From NCBI RefSeq assembly GCF_010119975.1, contig NZ_CP048222.1, forward strand, positions 7,354,501 through 7,418,500: a stretch of DNA of 64,000 nucleotides, in the 5' to 3' direction. Made by a program: the position numbers and the translations under genes. This document shows positions 9,638 through 18,930 of the stretch, in pieces (positions within the stretch are counted from its first letter, which is position 1; each line of letters starts with the position of its first letter). A model generated the notes under the pieces. The model was not told where the DNA came from. It was given only the letters and a program-made list of their open reading frames with translations, and did not search any database. The DNA is from Rhodocytophaga rosea (GTDB lineage: Bacteria > Bacteroidota > Bacteroidia > Cytophagales > 172606-1).

Positions 9638-10660
9638 ATGCGCCACAAACCCTCCTTCCTGATTTTCATAAGTGTACTCTTTTGTATGACCAGCTGTGAT
9701 CAGATCCTTGATTTACTGGAAGAACACAAACCAGATGATCCTAAGATAGAATTGTTTGCTTCGGGACTTGTAGCTCCCTTAGGAATAGAAGTGGATACAA
9801 AAGGACAATTATGGGTAACTGAAGCCGGCACAGGAACAGCTAATAATGGAACACTTTCCTTTATTACACCTACAGGAATCGTACACCCAGTAGTGGAAGG
9901 TTTTCCATCCACGGTTAGTCCGGAAGGCGCTGTTTTTGGGCTCAATCACCTGCTGTTGAAAGGCGACACACTGTTTATGTTACATGGCACAGAGGGCAAA
10001 CTCTATAAATTCAATATTTCAGAATATGCCCCTGGCGATGCGCCCTTACAAGCCAGCACTTTAGCCTATGAAGACATTGGTACGTTTGTGAAAGAATATT
10101 CTTTTGAAGAAGATACAGATGAAACTGACATTTTTAACCTGACAATCGGGCCTGAAGGAGATATTTTTATAGTAGATGCGGCTGCCAATGCGGTGATCAG
10201 AAGAGATGCGATCACTGGCCAGTTAAGTGTGTTTGCCAGTATTCCTCCCATTGATAACCCTTCCGGCGAACCGGTTCAGGTGCAAGCGGTGCCTACAGGT
10301 ATTGTCTTTGATGGCCAGAAATTTCTGGTAGGTACTTTTACCGGTTTCCCGTTTCCTGCCGGAAAAGCTACTATCTATCAGGTTGATGTATATGGGAAAA
10401 CCTCCGTTTACCAGAGCGGCCTGTCGGTTCTCACTGATATTGAATTAGGATTAGATCATAAACCCATCGTAACAGAATATGGCACTTTTACAGAAGAAGG
10501 TTTTGCTGCTAATTCTGGAAAGGTAATACGTTCAGCCAAGGGACAAAATAAGGCATTGCTTTCAGGTTTAAACTTTCCTAATTCCATTGAAAGAGGCGGG
10601 CTAAAAACCTATTATCTGGCCAATACCTTTGATGGGGAAATACAGAAAATTACTTTCTGA
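9638..10660 (+). CDS. ScyD/ScyE-like beta-propeller lipoprotein
   Basis: Exported lipoprotein: hydrophobic N-terminus with Cys20 in the lipobox-like FCMTSC. The mature part matches the ScyD/ScyE family of six-bladed beta-propellers related to SMP-30/NHL proteins. It opens with the family-typical FASGLVAPLGIEVDTKGQLW, followed by VTEAGTGTANNG, and later has GPEGDIFIVDAAANAVIRRD and a GIVFDGQKFLVGTF blade. ScyD/ScyE are named from the cyanobacterial scytonemin cluster. In other bacteria the family is of unknown function, so no enzymatic role should be assumed. It faces a CBM9 gene convergently and has no obvious operon partner. Confidence 0.8.
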   Translation: MRHKPSFLIFISVLFCMTSCDQILDLLEEHKPDDPKIELFASGLVAPLGIEVDTKGQLWVTEAGTGTANNGTLSFITPTGIVHPVVEGFPSTVSPEGAVFGLNHLLLKGDTLFMLHGTEGKLYKFNISEYAPGDAPLQASTLAYEDIGTFVKEYSFEEDTDETDIFNLTIGPEGDIFIVDAAANAVIRRDAITGQLSVFASIPPIDNPSGEPVQVQAVPTGIVFDGQKFLVGTFTGFPFPAGKATIYQVDVYGKTSVYQSGLSVLTDIELGLDHKPIVTEYGTFTEEGFAANSGKVIRSAKGQNKALLSGLNFPNSIERGGLKTYYLANTFDGEIQKITF

Positions 10661-10757
10661 GGATAATCCTTAAGAAAGATTTTCAGTGGAAAGGCTCTAT
10701 CTATGCAACTACTGAAAAGCAGTTATATCGGCCTGATCTGCTCCTGGTTCATTAAGT

Positions 10758-11843
10758 TTACTCTTTCCAGATGAGCCCATCCTGGCGAATGTGCCAGTTA
10801 AAAGTGCCTTTTTTACTTTTTGCTGTGATTTCGAATAAGCTTGGGGTACAAAATAGTTTTGGCTCAAACACATACTCTTTGATAGTTGGTGGAGCTACTT
10901 TTAAATCAGAAAGGTTAGTAGTATAACGTTTATGCTTTTTTTTCCATTGTTGTTGCGCATAATATAGCTGGCGAAGCGCCCACTTAATGGGTTCTTCGTC
11001 AGATGCTATAAAAGTATCCTGGCTGTTGCCTACCTTGTTCGTGGAAAATTGTACAAAACCCCAGCTTTCTGGGCGATGCATATTAATTACTCCCTGAGGA
11101 GACCATACCCAGTTATCTTCCGGATAGCTCTTGGAGGTGGCAGGATCAATCTTCTTTTGATGGTGCTGATTAATAATTTCTGTTTGCCATTCTACCCTTG
11201 AAAAATTTACGCGCCATTGCTCTCCATGTTCCGGTTTGCGGTTAGCAAAAGCCACTTCCTGTAATACATCCCAGGGGAAAGCCATTTCTATGGTCCAATA
11301 TTGGTCTTTTGTAGCGGGATCATTTAATGAACCTTCTATATGAATGCCAGCTTTCAGTCCTTTTATATTCCAATGATTAATAGGTTTGCCGCCATCCCGG
11401 TAAGGTTTGGTAAGCAGCAGATCCCATTCGGTGCCAAGGGCATTAATTTCAAATTCCAGGTAATTATGCGTATCTCCATCCGGGTCAATAAAGACCTCAA
11501 AATCATTATCATGAAAAATAACTGATTCCCGCTCTGTTAACGTAGCCCAGATCTCGGGTTCGTATAGCTGGGCAGCTATATAAAAGTATTGCTGATCCCA
11601 TAACATTTTTACTTGCGTTTTAAACCGGGGAGCAGGCTTCAGCGCACCTTCGATATCTACAAACTCTTTCGTCCAGCTGGCATTTGCCCAATCCTGTTCC
11701 GAAAGTTTGCCGTCTATTTGCAGAGGTGTATGGGTTTGATAACAGATATAATGTTCAGGAGAAAAACCTGGAGAAGACCCCTGTGCCAATAAGCTATAAG
11801 GAAGGAGGAGCAAAAATAACCGCTTCAGTAAAAATGATATCAC
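10758..11843 (-). CDS. Secreted carbohydrate-binding family 9-like protein
   Basis: A signal peptide (residues 1-20, ending LLAQG) precedes a CBM9-like beta-sandwich over roughly residues 35-240. Key features are the start LQIDGKLSEQDWANASW, FKTQVKMLWDQQYFYIAAQL and the calcium/sugar-binding region FHDNDFEVFIDPDGDTHNYL. The C-terminal 100 residues contain a conserved WVWSPQGVINMHRPESWGFV followed by a small region unique to this family type. Such proteins occur in Bacteroidota as stand-alone 'carbohydrate-binding family 9-like' proteins without a catalytic domain. The ligand is unknown. It is transcribed divergently from the molybdopterin dehydrogenase. Confidence 0.88.
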   Translation of the reverse strand: MISFLLKRLFLLLLPYSLLAQGSSPGFSPEHYICYQTHTPLQIDGKLSEQDWANASWTKEFVDIEGALKPAPRFKTQVKMLWDQQYFYIAAQLYEPEIWATLTERESVIFHDNDFEVFIDPDGDTHNYLEFEINALGTEWDLLLTKPYRDGGKPINHWNIKGLKAGIHIEGSLNDPATKDQYWTIEMAFPWDVLQEVAFANRKPEHGEQWRVNFSRVEWQTEIINQHHQKKIDPATSKSYPEDNWVWSPQGVINMHRPESWGFVQFSTNKVGNSQDTFIASDEEPIKWALRQLYYAQQQWKKKHKRYTTNLSDLKVAPPTIKEYVFEPKLFCTPSLFEITAKSKKGTFNWHIRQDGLIWKE

Positions 11844-12236
11844 CTTGCAAGTTTAATGAAAATACACACGCACAGGTAAAATGCCATGCTTTTAATGACC
11901 GAAAAATCTTCCCTGCGCATGAACTATCATCTATTCACAAAATACCTCACCCTATTTTGGCCTAATGCTTAATTTCGCTGAGCATTGGTTTTAAAAGAAA
12001 CTTGTTTGATAATCAGCGCTATCGAACGGCCATTCCATTAACATATCAGTAACAAATATTCACCAGCTGTTAACACCTTTATTTTCTATTCTTTTCCATA
12101 TTTGCTTAATGCGCTTACAATCAGTAAATGCAATTTCTCCTTCATAAACTATTCATCCCAATGCGTTTATTTCTCTGCCATGGCATTATTAACAACTTAT
12201 AAGGATATATGATAGTCAGAATTTTATCGCGTTCCT
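11844..12236. other. Intergenic, divergent promoter region
   Basis: 393 bp between divergent genes. A small imperfect inverted repeat (AATGCT at 11964-11969 and AGCATT at 11981-11986, with flanking CC/GG) could be an operator. Nothing else is recognisable. Confidence 0.35.
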
Positions 12237-14384
12237 ATGAATAAACAGGCTACAGTACCACGTAGAGTATTCCTTAAAACAAGTGCTTTATTTGGCGGAG
12301 GGCTTTTGCTTTCCTTTTTCATTCCTGCTCAACCCAACAAAGTAACATCCGGTCCTATACCATTTACACCCAATACGCTTCTTCATATTGGGGAAGATGA
12401 CAGCATACATATTATTCTGACCAAGGTAGAGATGGGACAAGGCATCGGCACAACTTTGGCTATGTTAATTGCTGAAGAGCTGGATTGCGATTGGAAAAAG
12501 ATAAAAATCAGGCACAGCCCCGCAGGGAAACAGTTTGCTGACCCCGATTGGGGACAATCTACCGGAGGGTCTACATCAACTTTATCTGAGTTTGACCGCT
12601 ATCGCCAGGTGGGTGCTACAGCCAGGGTTATGCTTATTGAAGCAGCGGCCAACAGGTTTGGTGTAAAACCAGCGGATTGTTCGACAGAGAATGGATATGT
12701 CATTATCAAAGGCAAAGAGATTCGCTATGGTGATTTAGCCTCAGAAGCGGCGGCAATACATGTTCCTGCAGTGCAACTCCGCCAGCCAAAAGAGTGGAGA
12801 TACATCGGTAAATCCCAGAACCGATTAGATATCCCGGATAAGATAAATGGGAAAGCTATTTATGGTTTGGATATACATTTTTCAGGTTTGCTTACTGCAG
12901 TAGTGGCACATGCACCAATTTTTGGTGCAAAGGTAAAATCTTTTGATGCAAGCCGTGCCATGGCTATACAAGGTGTCCGGGATGTGATACAGATTCCTTC
13001 TGGCATTGCTGTACTGGGAGACCATTACTGGGCTGCTAAAATGGGCCGTGATGCCTTAAAAATTGAGTGGGAACTGGGAGAAAATGTAAAGATTAATACC
13101 CAATTACAGGTAGAAGAATACCGCAGGATTGCCAAAACACAAGGGACATACTCGCAACAAAAAGGAGATACATCTGCTGCCTTACAAAAAGCGTCTCATG
13201 TACTAGAAACCGAACATACAGTGCCTTACCTCGCTCATGCTCCGATGGAACCTTTAAATTGTACGGTCAAGCCAGGGAAAGATAGCTGCGAAATCTGGGT
13301 CGGAAACCAAAATCCTCTCTTGTTTCAACAGATTGTGGCAGACCTGTTAGGTATGAAGCCTGAACAGGTAAGTATCCATACCCCTGAGATCGGAGGTAGT
13401 TTTGGAAGAAAAGCATCATTTGATGCCGATTGGGTAGTAGAAGCTGTACACATTGCCAGGATTAGTGGAAAGGCTGTTAAACTGGTATGGTCGAGAGAGG
13501 ATGATATCCGGGGCGGATATTATAGGCCACTCTATCTGCACAGGGCTGTTATTGGTATAGGAAACGATGGCTATCCTTCAGTATGGCAACACCATATTGT
13601 CGGACAATCCATCTTTGCTCATACGCCTCTGGACAAACTTATTATTAAAGATAGGATAGATTACAGTTCCGTTGGAGGTGTCCATGGATCACCCTACATA
13701 AATCCTGTTCCTAACCATAATGTTGCCTTACATACCACTACCGTAGGCGTACCGGTTTTATCCTGGCGATCAGTAGGACATAGCCATACTTGTTTTGTAA
13801 TGGAAACCCTGATAGATGAACTGGCTTTTATGGCAGCAAAAGATCCACTCGATTACAGGTATGCATTGCTAAAAGACCATCCCCGCCATCTGGCAGTGCT
13901 TACATTAGCTGCGGAAAAGGCTGGATGGAGAAAGCCACTACCTCCTGGCATGTTTCGGGGAATAGCGGTACATGAAGCCATGGGCAGTTACGTTTCACAA
14001 GTAATAGAAATATCTATTCAGAATCGAAAGCTTCGAATTCACCGGGTGGTGTGTGCCATTGATTGCGGCCTTGTTGTAAACCCGGATGGCGTACGGGCAC
14101 AAATGGAAGGTAGTATTGTATTTGCACTTACGGCCGCATTGTATGGGGAAATAACGTTAGAAAAAGGACAGGTAAAACAAAGCAATTTTCATGATTACCG
14201 CATGTTACGTATTCATGAAATGCCTGAAATTGAAATACATATTGTGCCTGGTACAAAAGGTATGGGTGGTGTAGGTGAACCTGGTGTTCCCCCGGTGGCT
14301 CCAGCTTTATTGAATGCCATTTTTGCAGCTACCGGAAAAAGGCTTCGACGTTTACCAGTCCGGATCGAGGATACAGATAAATAA
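12237..14384 (+). CDS. Xanthine-dehydrogenase-family molybdopterin-binding subunit, Tat-exported
   Basis: Large subunit of a molybdenum-cytosine-dinucleotide hydroxylase of the IorB / aldehyde dehydrogenase type (xanthine oxidase superfamily). The N-terminus has a twin-arginine signal (Arg9-Arg10 in PRRVFLKTSALFGGG), so the folded enzyme goes to the periplasm. Molybdopterin-domain landmarks include KVEMGQGIGTTLAMLIAEEL, GSTSTLSEFDRYRQVGATAR, EIGGSFGRKASFD, the SWRSVGHSHTCFVMETLIDE segment, and the C-terminal GMGGVGEPGVPPVAPAL carrying the presumed catalytic Glu681. Length (715) is normal. The electron-transfer [2Fe-2S] small subunit, normally encoded next door, is absent: the neighbours are a CBM9 gene and a globin gene. 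Substrate unknown; N-heterocycles or aldehydes are typical for the family. Confidence 0.92.
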   Translation: MNKQATVPRRVFLKTSALFGGGLLLSFFIPAQPNKVTSGPIPFTPNTLLHIGEDDSIHIILTKVEMGQGIGTTLAMLIAEELDCDWKKIKIRHSPAGKQFADPDWGQSTGGSTSTLSEFDRYRQVGATARVMLIEAAANRFGVKPADCSTENGYVIIKGKEIRYGDLASEAAAIHVPAVQLRQPKEWRYIGKSQNRLDIPDKINGKAIYGLDIHFSGLLTAVVAHAPIFGAKVKSFDASRAMAIQGVRDVIQIPSGIAVLGDHYWAAKMGRDALKIEWELGENVKINTQLQVEEYRRIAKTQGTYSQQKGDTSAALQKASHVLETEHTVPYLAHAPMEPLNCTVKPGKDSCEIWVGNQNPLLFQQIVADLLGMKPEQVSIHTPEIGGSFGRKASFDADWVVEAVHIARISGKAVKLVWSREDDIRGGYYRPLYLHRAVIGIGNDGYPSVWQHHIVGQSIFAHTPLDKLIIKDRIDYSSVGGVHGSPYINPVPNHNVALHTTTVGVPVLSWRSVGHSHTCFVMETLIDELAFMAAKDPLDYRYALLKDHPRHLAVLTLAAEKAGWRKPLPPGMFRGIAVHEAMGSYVSQVIEISIQNRKLRIHRVVCAIDCGLVVNPDGVRAQMEGSIVFALTAALYGEITLEKGQVKQSNFHDYRMLRIHEMPEIEIHIVPGTKGMGGVGEPGVPPVAPALLNAIFAATGKRLRRLPVRIEDTDK

Positions 14385-14394
14385 TATGGGATGA

Positions 14395-14784
14395 TTAGTA
14401 CACATGATTGCCCAGTATATAATCCCGTGTGCTTTCGGCAATGTCACTCACCCGGAGTATCAGTTCCTCGGCTACTTCCATATCTCTGAGGGTAGAAAGC
14501 AGATGCTCTTTTACCACATCAAAATGCAACTCATTTAACCCTATCTCCAGCAGATTTTTGTGGGCATCACTCATGCTTTTTCCACTATATTTCAGCGGCG
14601 CACCAAAAGCATATGCCAGAAAAGCTTTTTGTTTGGCATGCTGGGTTTTCATGTGCGTCCAGCGGAAAAAATGGCTAATGCGATCATCTGCCAGTACTTT
14701 GTTGTAAAAAATTTCTACGGCTGCGTCTACCGCATACATTCCTCCGATTTTCTCGAAAAGACTTTTGTCATCCATTGTGTTCAT
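14395..14784 (-). CDS. Group 1 truncated haemoglobin
   Basis: Small haem protein (trHbN/GlbN type) of 129 residues with a 2-on-2 globin fold. It starts with LFEKIGGMYAVDAAVEIFY, where Tyr27 is the B10 distal residue. It continues with FF in the CD region (39-40), the E-helix TQHAKQKAFLAYAFG, and the proximal His75 in MSDAHKNL. Family members bind O2, NO or CO and are often nitric-oxide dioxygenases or redox sensors. Start could also be Met4. It converges with the molybdopterin dehydrogenase with only 10 bp between stops. An 11-bp perfect inverted repeat lies upstream (14898-14930). Confidence 0.93.
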   Translation of the reverse strand: MNTMDDKSLFEKIGGMYAVDAAVEIFYNKVLADDRISHFFRWTHMKTQHAKQKAFLAYAFGAPLKYSGKSMSDAHKNLLEIGLNELHFDVVKEHLLSTLRDMEVAEELILRVSDIAESTRDYILGNHVY

Positions 14785-14897
14785 GATAATAAATTTTTAG
14801 TGAGGTAGCAGTCAATCTATCCGGTAGAGACCTTACACAACAACCTGGCGGTAGACAACAGAGATAAGTTCTTATAATATAAAAAGCCAGGATGTAA

Positions 14898-14930
14898 GTT
14901 GTGTCACCACTGTGAGGATGGTGACACAAC
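14898..14930. repeat. Perfect 11-bp inverted repeat upstream of globin gene
   Basis: Arms GTTGTGTCACC (14898-14908) and GGTGACACAAC (14920-14930) are exact reverse complements around an 11-base loop. It lies 114 bp before the globin start, in the gap behind the NTF2-like gene. No T-tract follows directly on either strand, so an operator for the globin gene is at least as likely as a terminator. Confidence 0.5.
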
Positions 14931-15019
14931 TGAGAGGTGGAGTATTTTGATTATTTCAGATCTGACAGAAATTCATATACGCTAGCAATGCAAAATCAAG
15001 CAAGGTGCAGTACACTATA

Positions 15020-15534
15020 TTATTTCTTTTTTCCTTCCAGCAGCCATCCTACATATACTATCTTCCATTGTCCGTTCTGCTTTTCCAGAAACCGGGTTTC
15101 CCGGCTGAGTCCAGGCATATCCATCACCGGCTCTCCGGTATCAGTGCCATACTGGTCGAACGTGACCCAGGCTGCATCCTGTAATATTCTCATATTGATG
15201 TTCTCTCTTTTTACATTCTGAGGGTTGGGTTCCGGAAATTCATCCATATACCCTTTGGTTCTGGACCTCTTTCTTCCCATCCTTTTACTACCGTTACCCC
15301 ACCATCTTTCCACCATCCCATCGTCCGGATATAAGGTTCATGAACCCAGCAGGCAGCCCATTTCTCATAATCTTTATCCCAGAATGCCTTAGACTCATTT
15401 TCTATTACCTGTAAAATTTGTTCCCTTTCTTTTGGATAGTCTATAGTGTTGGGCTGGGTAGGTTTACTATTAAAAGAGGCCAAAGCGGCTAATAAGCCAA
15501 GACAGGTTACCAAAAGTGCAACGAAAGTTTTCAT
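15020..15534 (-). pseudogene. NTF2/SnoaL-like (DUF4440-type) exported protein, frameshifted
   Basis: Two overlapping leftward frames together make one protein. The first (start 15534) has a signal peptide (about residues 1-20, LLVTCLGLLAALASF) and the opening of an NTF2-like fold (IENESKAFWDKDYEKWAACW). It runs into nonsense after GWEERGPEPKG. The second frame (to 15020) continues with YMDEFPEPNPQNVKRENI, AWVTFDQYGTDTGEP and RFLEKQNGQWKIVYVGW, the standard C-terminal strands. Adding one base in the AAAGGG run (plus strand CCCTTT, 15251-15256) would restore EPKGYMDEF. It is either a true single-base deletion or an assembly error. The family includes ketosteroid-isomerase-like scaffolds with varied functions; no substrate can be named. 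Confidence 0.8.
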
Positions 15535-15915
15535 TTTTATTGATTGTTTTAGGGTTGATTAATTGCTTTTTGTTATTCTGTAAATATTGCAAGGGTAAAC
15601 ACCTCAGCATTGTTCTTTCCTGTCTCGCTAAAGAATATCCTTTATAACTGGACTATAAAATATCAGCTGACAGGTGATAATATATTTGTGACTGATTGAA
15701 ATCGGCGTATACCTAATCATTAATGCTGCTGCCTGGTTTTGAAAGGATTCTCAGCTCATGTCTGCTGATATTATAAAGATAGATCAGGAAATTTTTTGTG
15801 ATAACACCGGTCTCTCAGATATTACCACGTATGTAAAAAGGCAAAAAGTAGAGAAACTGTGTTATTAAATTATAATTGAGAATTTCTATTCGATTCACTC
15901 GACAGGAAAGTATTA
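15535..15915. other. Intergenic
   Basis: 381 bp upstream of the NTF2-like gene and downstream of the hybrid sensor. A 36-codon rightward ORF (15758-15868) has no recognisable features and is not called. Nothing else is seen. Confidence 0.35.
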
Positions 15916-18162
15916 TTATGATGCCTGCTGTTTTACATATTCAGAAGGCAGCAATCCGAATTCCTCTCTGAAAGATTTTGAAAAATAAGACATGTTGCTG
16001 AATCCGGATAAATAGGCAGCTTCCGCTATCTGAAGGCCAGGTTGACCTAACAGGTCTGCGGCTCTTTTCAGCCGGATGGACCGGATAAAATCAGACGCCG
16101 ACTGGCCGGTAAGGGCCTTGAGTTTCCGGTGGAGCTGCATCCGGCTCATGCCTATCTCTTTTTGAAGCATTTCTACGGTAAAGTTCTCATTCGCAATCTG
16201 ATCTTCAATTATACGCACAGCCCGCTCTAAAAACTCAGCCTCCCGGTCTGGGATGGTCGGGGAGGTAGGTTGTAAAATTACTTCCCTGCTATATTTGACC
16301 CTCAGCCTGTTCCGCTGGGTGAGTAAACTGTTAATTATTGCCTGTAATTCTTCAAAGATGAATGGCTTCACCAGATATTGCTCTGCACCGGTAGAAAACC
16401 CTTCTCTTTTTGATGCGCCATCATCTTTAGCCGTAAGCATAATAATAGGAATGTGGCTAGTCATAGGGTTCTCCTTCAGGTACCGGGTTAGTGACATTCC
16501 GTCCATAACCGGCATGGTAATATCTGTAATGATCAGGTCAGGAACAGTTTTTATGGCCATACGCAGTGCCTCCTTTCCCTCTTTTGCCAGCCTCACCTGA
16601 AAGCTTTCCGCTAATTGCTGCCTGAGGTAATTTCTGAGTTCATCATGGTCTTCAACCAGTAAAATAGTTGGTTTGCTCGCATTTTCCTCCTCTTTTTCAA
16701 CAGTCATTACACAATCTAGAGCCTGTACAGGTAAACTCAATTTTTCCTGCGACTGGCTTATCGTGATTCCTGTAAACGTGTGAGGGTAATTTTGCATAGG
16801 CTCATAAGCCAGGGGTAAGATTACTTCAAAGCAAGTGCCCTTACCTTCAGAACTTTTGAGGCTGATCGATCCTTTGCATAGATCGACCAATTCCTTTGTA
16901 AGCGCTAGTCCGATGCCGGTTCCCTCGAAAGACCTGGTTTGCAAATTGTCAATCTGGTAAAAACGGTCGAATATTTTATTTTGCAAATGTGCCGGAACGC
17001 CCAGTCCTGTATCAGTTACTACCATTTTAAGCTTATGATCCAGCTCAAAAGCTATCTCAATTTTTACTTTTCCACCTGGAGGAGTAAATTTAATGGCATT
17101 CGAAAGTAAATTATATACAATCTTCTCCAGTTTATCGGCATCAAAAGGCACCATAAGTTCCTGATCTGGAATGTCAATGATATACTCTATGCCTTTATTT
17201 GCGGCAAGTGCCTGAAAAGAACCGGCTGTATGGCTTAGGAAACTAATAATATTTCCATTGGTGAGTTCTACAGAGAGCATACCTACTTCGGCCTTAGCAA
17301 GGTCCAATAGTTGATTCACCAGTTTTAACAATTGGTGGGCATTCCGTTCCATCATCATCATTTCCTCTAATGAAATTTCCTCTTCTTTCTTCTGAAGCGG
17401 CGCCAGAATCAGGTGCAATGGCGTACGGAATTCATGAGAAATATTAGCAAAGAACTTAGATTTGATCTGGTCGAGTTTTTTAATGTGTTCGGCCTCCAGT
17501 TGCAGAAGTTTTGCTTTTTCTGCGGCTTCATCTGCCCTAGCTTTAGCTATTTTACTGCTGCAAATGGCTGCAATGGTTTGCAAGGCTTCCAGGTGGTGCT
17601 GCCGGAAGAAACCTTTTTCCGGATGCTCAGAATCAATCACACCGATCACCTTATCGTGGAGAAGTAAAGGCACAGTTAGTTCAGCATAGCGTATCTGGTC
17701 ATCTACCAGATAACGGGAGTCAAGGGATGTGTCTTCAATCAGTTCTGCCCGGCCTGTCAAAGCCACACTTCCTACAATTCCTTTCCCTAATGGTATCTGA
17801 AGGGGTTCAAAGATGGTGTAATCCTGTGGGTTTTTAATGCCGTAGGCGGCTTTCTGCACCAATACGTTTTGCTGTTCATCCAGCAGGTAGATCACACAAT
17901 CCACAAAACCCAAGCGGGAAATACAATTCTTGGCTACATCCCAGAGAATTTCCTCCACCGTATTTTTTCCGTAGAGTGAAGCTGCAAAATAATGAATGGT
18001 TTCGTCTATGTTCCGGCGGAACTGCAAATTCTGTAAAAGGGAGTATTGTTCATTCTCCAGTGAAAGTTTCAGGTTTTTATGTTTTAACTGATAGCGGTTG
18101 AGAAACAATATACCCATCAGGCAGCCGATCAGAAAAAAGGCAATCAGCCATAGCATAAGCAT
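15916..18162 (-). CDS. Hybrid sensor: TM-GAF-histidine kinase-receiver-AraC
   Basis: A two-component system in one 748-residue chain. One N-terminal membrane helix (residues 3-22) is followed by a GAF domain (about 55-205). The HisKA domain has phospho-acceptor His243 in FANISHEFRTPLH, and the HATPase domain has an N box (YNLLSNAIKFTP, 350-361) and G boxes (DTGLGVP; FEGTGIGLAL). A receiver domain (499-612) has phospho-acceptor Asp547 in DLIITDITMP and Lys599. A C-terminal AraC-type HTH occupies about 645-745. The receiver and AraC domains should place output at promoters while the chain is tethered to the membrane. It lacks the large periplasmic beta-propeller of PUL-type hybrid regulators, so the signal is probably cytoplasmic and read by the GAF domain. 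Its targets are not evident. Confidence 0.94.
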   Translation of the reverse strand: MLMLWLIAFFLIGCLMGILFLNRYQLKHKNLKLSLENEQYSLLQNLQFRRNIDETIHYFAASLYGKNTVEEILWDVAKNCISRLGFVDCVIYLLDEQQNVLVQKAAYGIKNPQDYTIFEPLQIPLGKGIVGSVALTGRAELIEDTSLDSRYLVDDQIRYAELTVPLLLHDKVIGVIDSEHPEKGFFRQHHLEALQTIAAICSSKIAKARADEAAEKAKLLQLEAEHIKKLDQIKSKFFANISHEFRTPLHLILAPLQKKEEEISLEEMMMMERNAHQLLKLVNQLLDLAKAEVGMLSVELTNGNIISFLSHTAGSFQALAANKGIEYIIDIPDQELMVPFDADKLEKIVYNLLSNAIKFTPPGGKVKIEIAFELDHKLKMVVTDTGLGVPAHLQNKIFDRFYQIDNLQTRSFEGTGIGLALTKELVDLCKGSISLKSSEGKGTCFEVILPLAYEPMQNYPHTFTGITISQSQEKLSLPVQALDCVMTVEKEEENASKPTILLVEDHDELRNYLRQQLAESFQVRLAKEGKEALRMAIKTVPDLIITDITMPVMDGMSLTRYLKENPMTSHIPIIMLTAKDDGASKREGFSTGAEQYLVKPFIFEELQAIINSLLTQRNRLRVKYSREVILQPTSPTIPDREAEFLERAVRIIEDQIANENFTVEMLQKEIGMSRMQLHRKLKALTGQSASDFIRSIRLKRAADLLGQPGLQIAEAAYLSGFSNMSYFSKSFREEFGLLPSEYVKQQAS

Positions 18163-18492
18163 AATTAGTCGATTTAAATATCCTTGTTGCGGGTCCGGAA
18201 GGAAGTTTTGCAGGCCAGGTTATTAACTTTTGTCCTCAATAGTGACCGGCCTGCCAGGTAGGGAAGTTCTTCACAATAGGCTTTCCCAGGTGTATATGTC
18301 TGTTGATACAATAGTACCAGTACATCGCTTGTAGGAGAAATCCATATAAGAGAATTTTACAAAGCTTGTCCTGGCCAATCAAGGCAATTGGTTTGCTGAT
18401 CAGCTTAACTTGATTTTCTGAAAATGTTTGAAGAAAAAGCTTTAAATAAATTCTCTTTCCAATACGCTGACTATGGCCGGAAAGGAAACAAA
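18163..18492. other. Intergenic
   Basis: 330 bp upstream of the hybrid sensor gene and downstream of the SnoaL-like gene. No convincing gene, RNA or repeat is visible. Confidence 0.35.
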
Positions 18493-18930
18493 CTATGAAG
18501 CACCTAATTGCCGCTTGAAATCTGCATGGTTCCAGGTGATGGTTATCTGGTCGATCAGGTTTTCATTATTTAAATGGAAAATGAAAATATGATCACTATC
18601 AAAAGAAAGGCCTTTGCTGGGAATATCCGCAAAATCTTTTGCCTGGGTTCCCCTGATCACCACCTGGCAACGAACCGTATCTTCGCCTTCAGCAATGGCG
18701 GCATCCAGGGTGTTATCAATATCCGGAAAGCAATCTATGAGTGCCGTCCAGATACCTTTGCCCAGTTGGCTGATGGTACCCTTGCCATTTTCACCCAGAG
18801 GGATAAAATGAACGGTGCCATCCGGTTCGCATAAGGAGAGCATCTTGTCAATATTCTTTTGCTGGTAAGCAAACAGGAATTCAACACAGGTATTTTTTAA
18901 GCTCAGGGTTTGTAGTTCTTTTGTTTTCAT
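18493..18930 (-). CDS. SnoaL/NTF2-like protein
   Basis: A 145-residue cytoplasmic protein with the cone-shaped NTF2/SnoaL-like fold. It has an N-terminal helix pair (CVEFLFAYQQKNIDKMLSLC), a pocket strand (GTVHFIPLGENGKG), DCFPDIDNTLDAAIAEGEDT, then the C-terminal strands VRCQVVIRGTQ, LSFDSDHIFIFHLNNENLI and ITITWNHADFKRQLG. Members serve as polyketide cyclases, isomerases or simple ligand-binding proteins; the substrate cannot be assigned. It probably forms a single-gene unit, with an AraC regulator transcribed in the same direction 260 bp upstream. Confidence 0.8.
   Translation of the reverse strand: MKTKELQTLSLKNTCVEFLFAYQQKNIDKMLSLCEPDGTVHFIPLGENGKGTISQLGKGIWTALIDCFPDIDNTLDAAIAEGEDTVRCQVVIRGTQAKDFADIPSKGLSFDSDHIFIFHLNNENLIDQITITWNHADFKRQLGAS

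Noticed and set aside
10680-10725. TTTTCAGT / ACTGAAAA hairpin between convergent genes
   Set aside because: The loop is about 26 bases and the stem only 8 bp; too weak to call a terminator.
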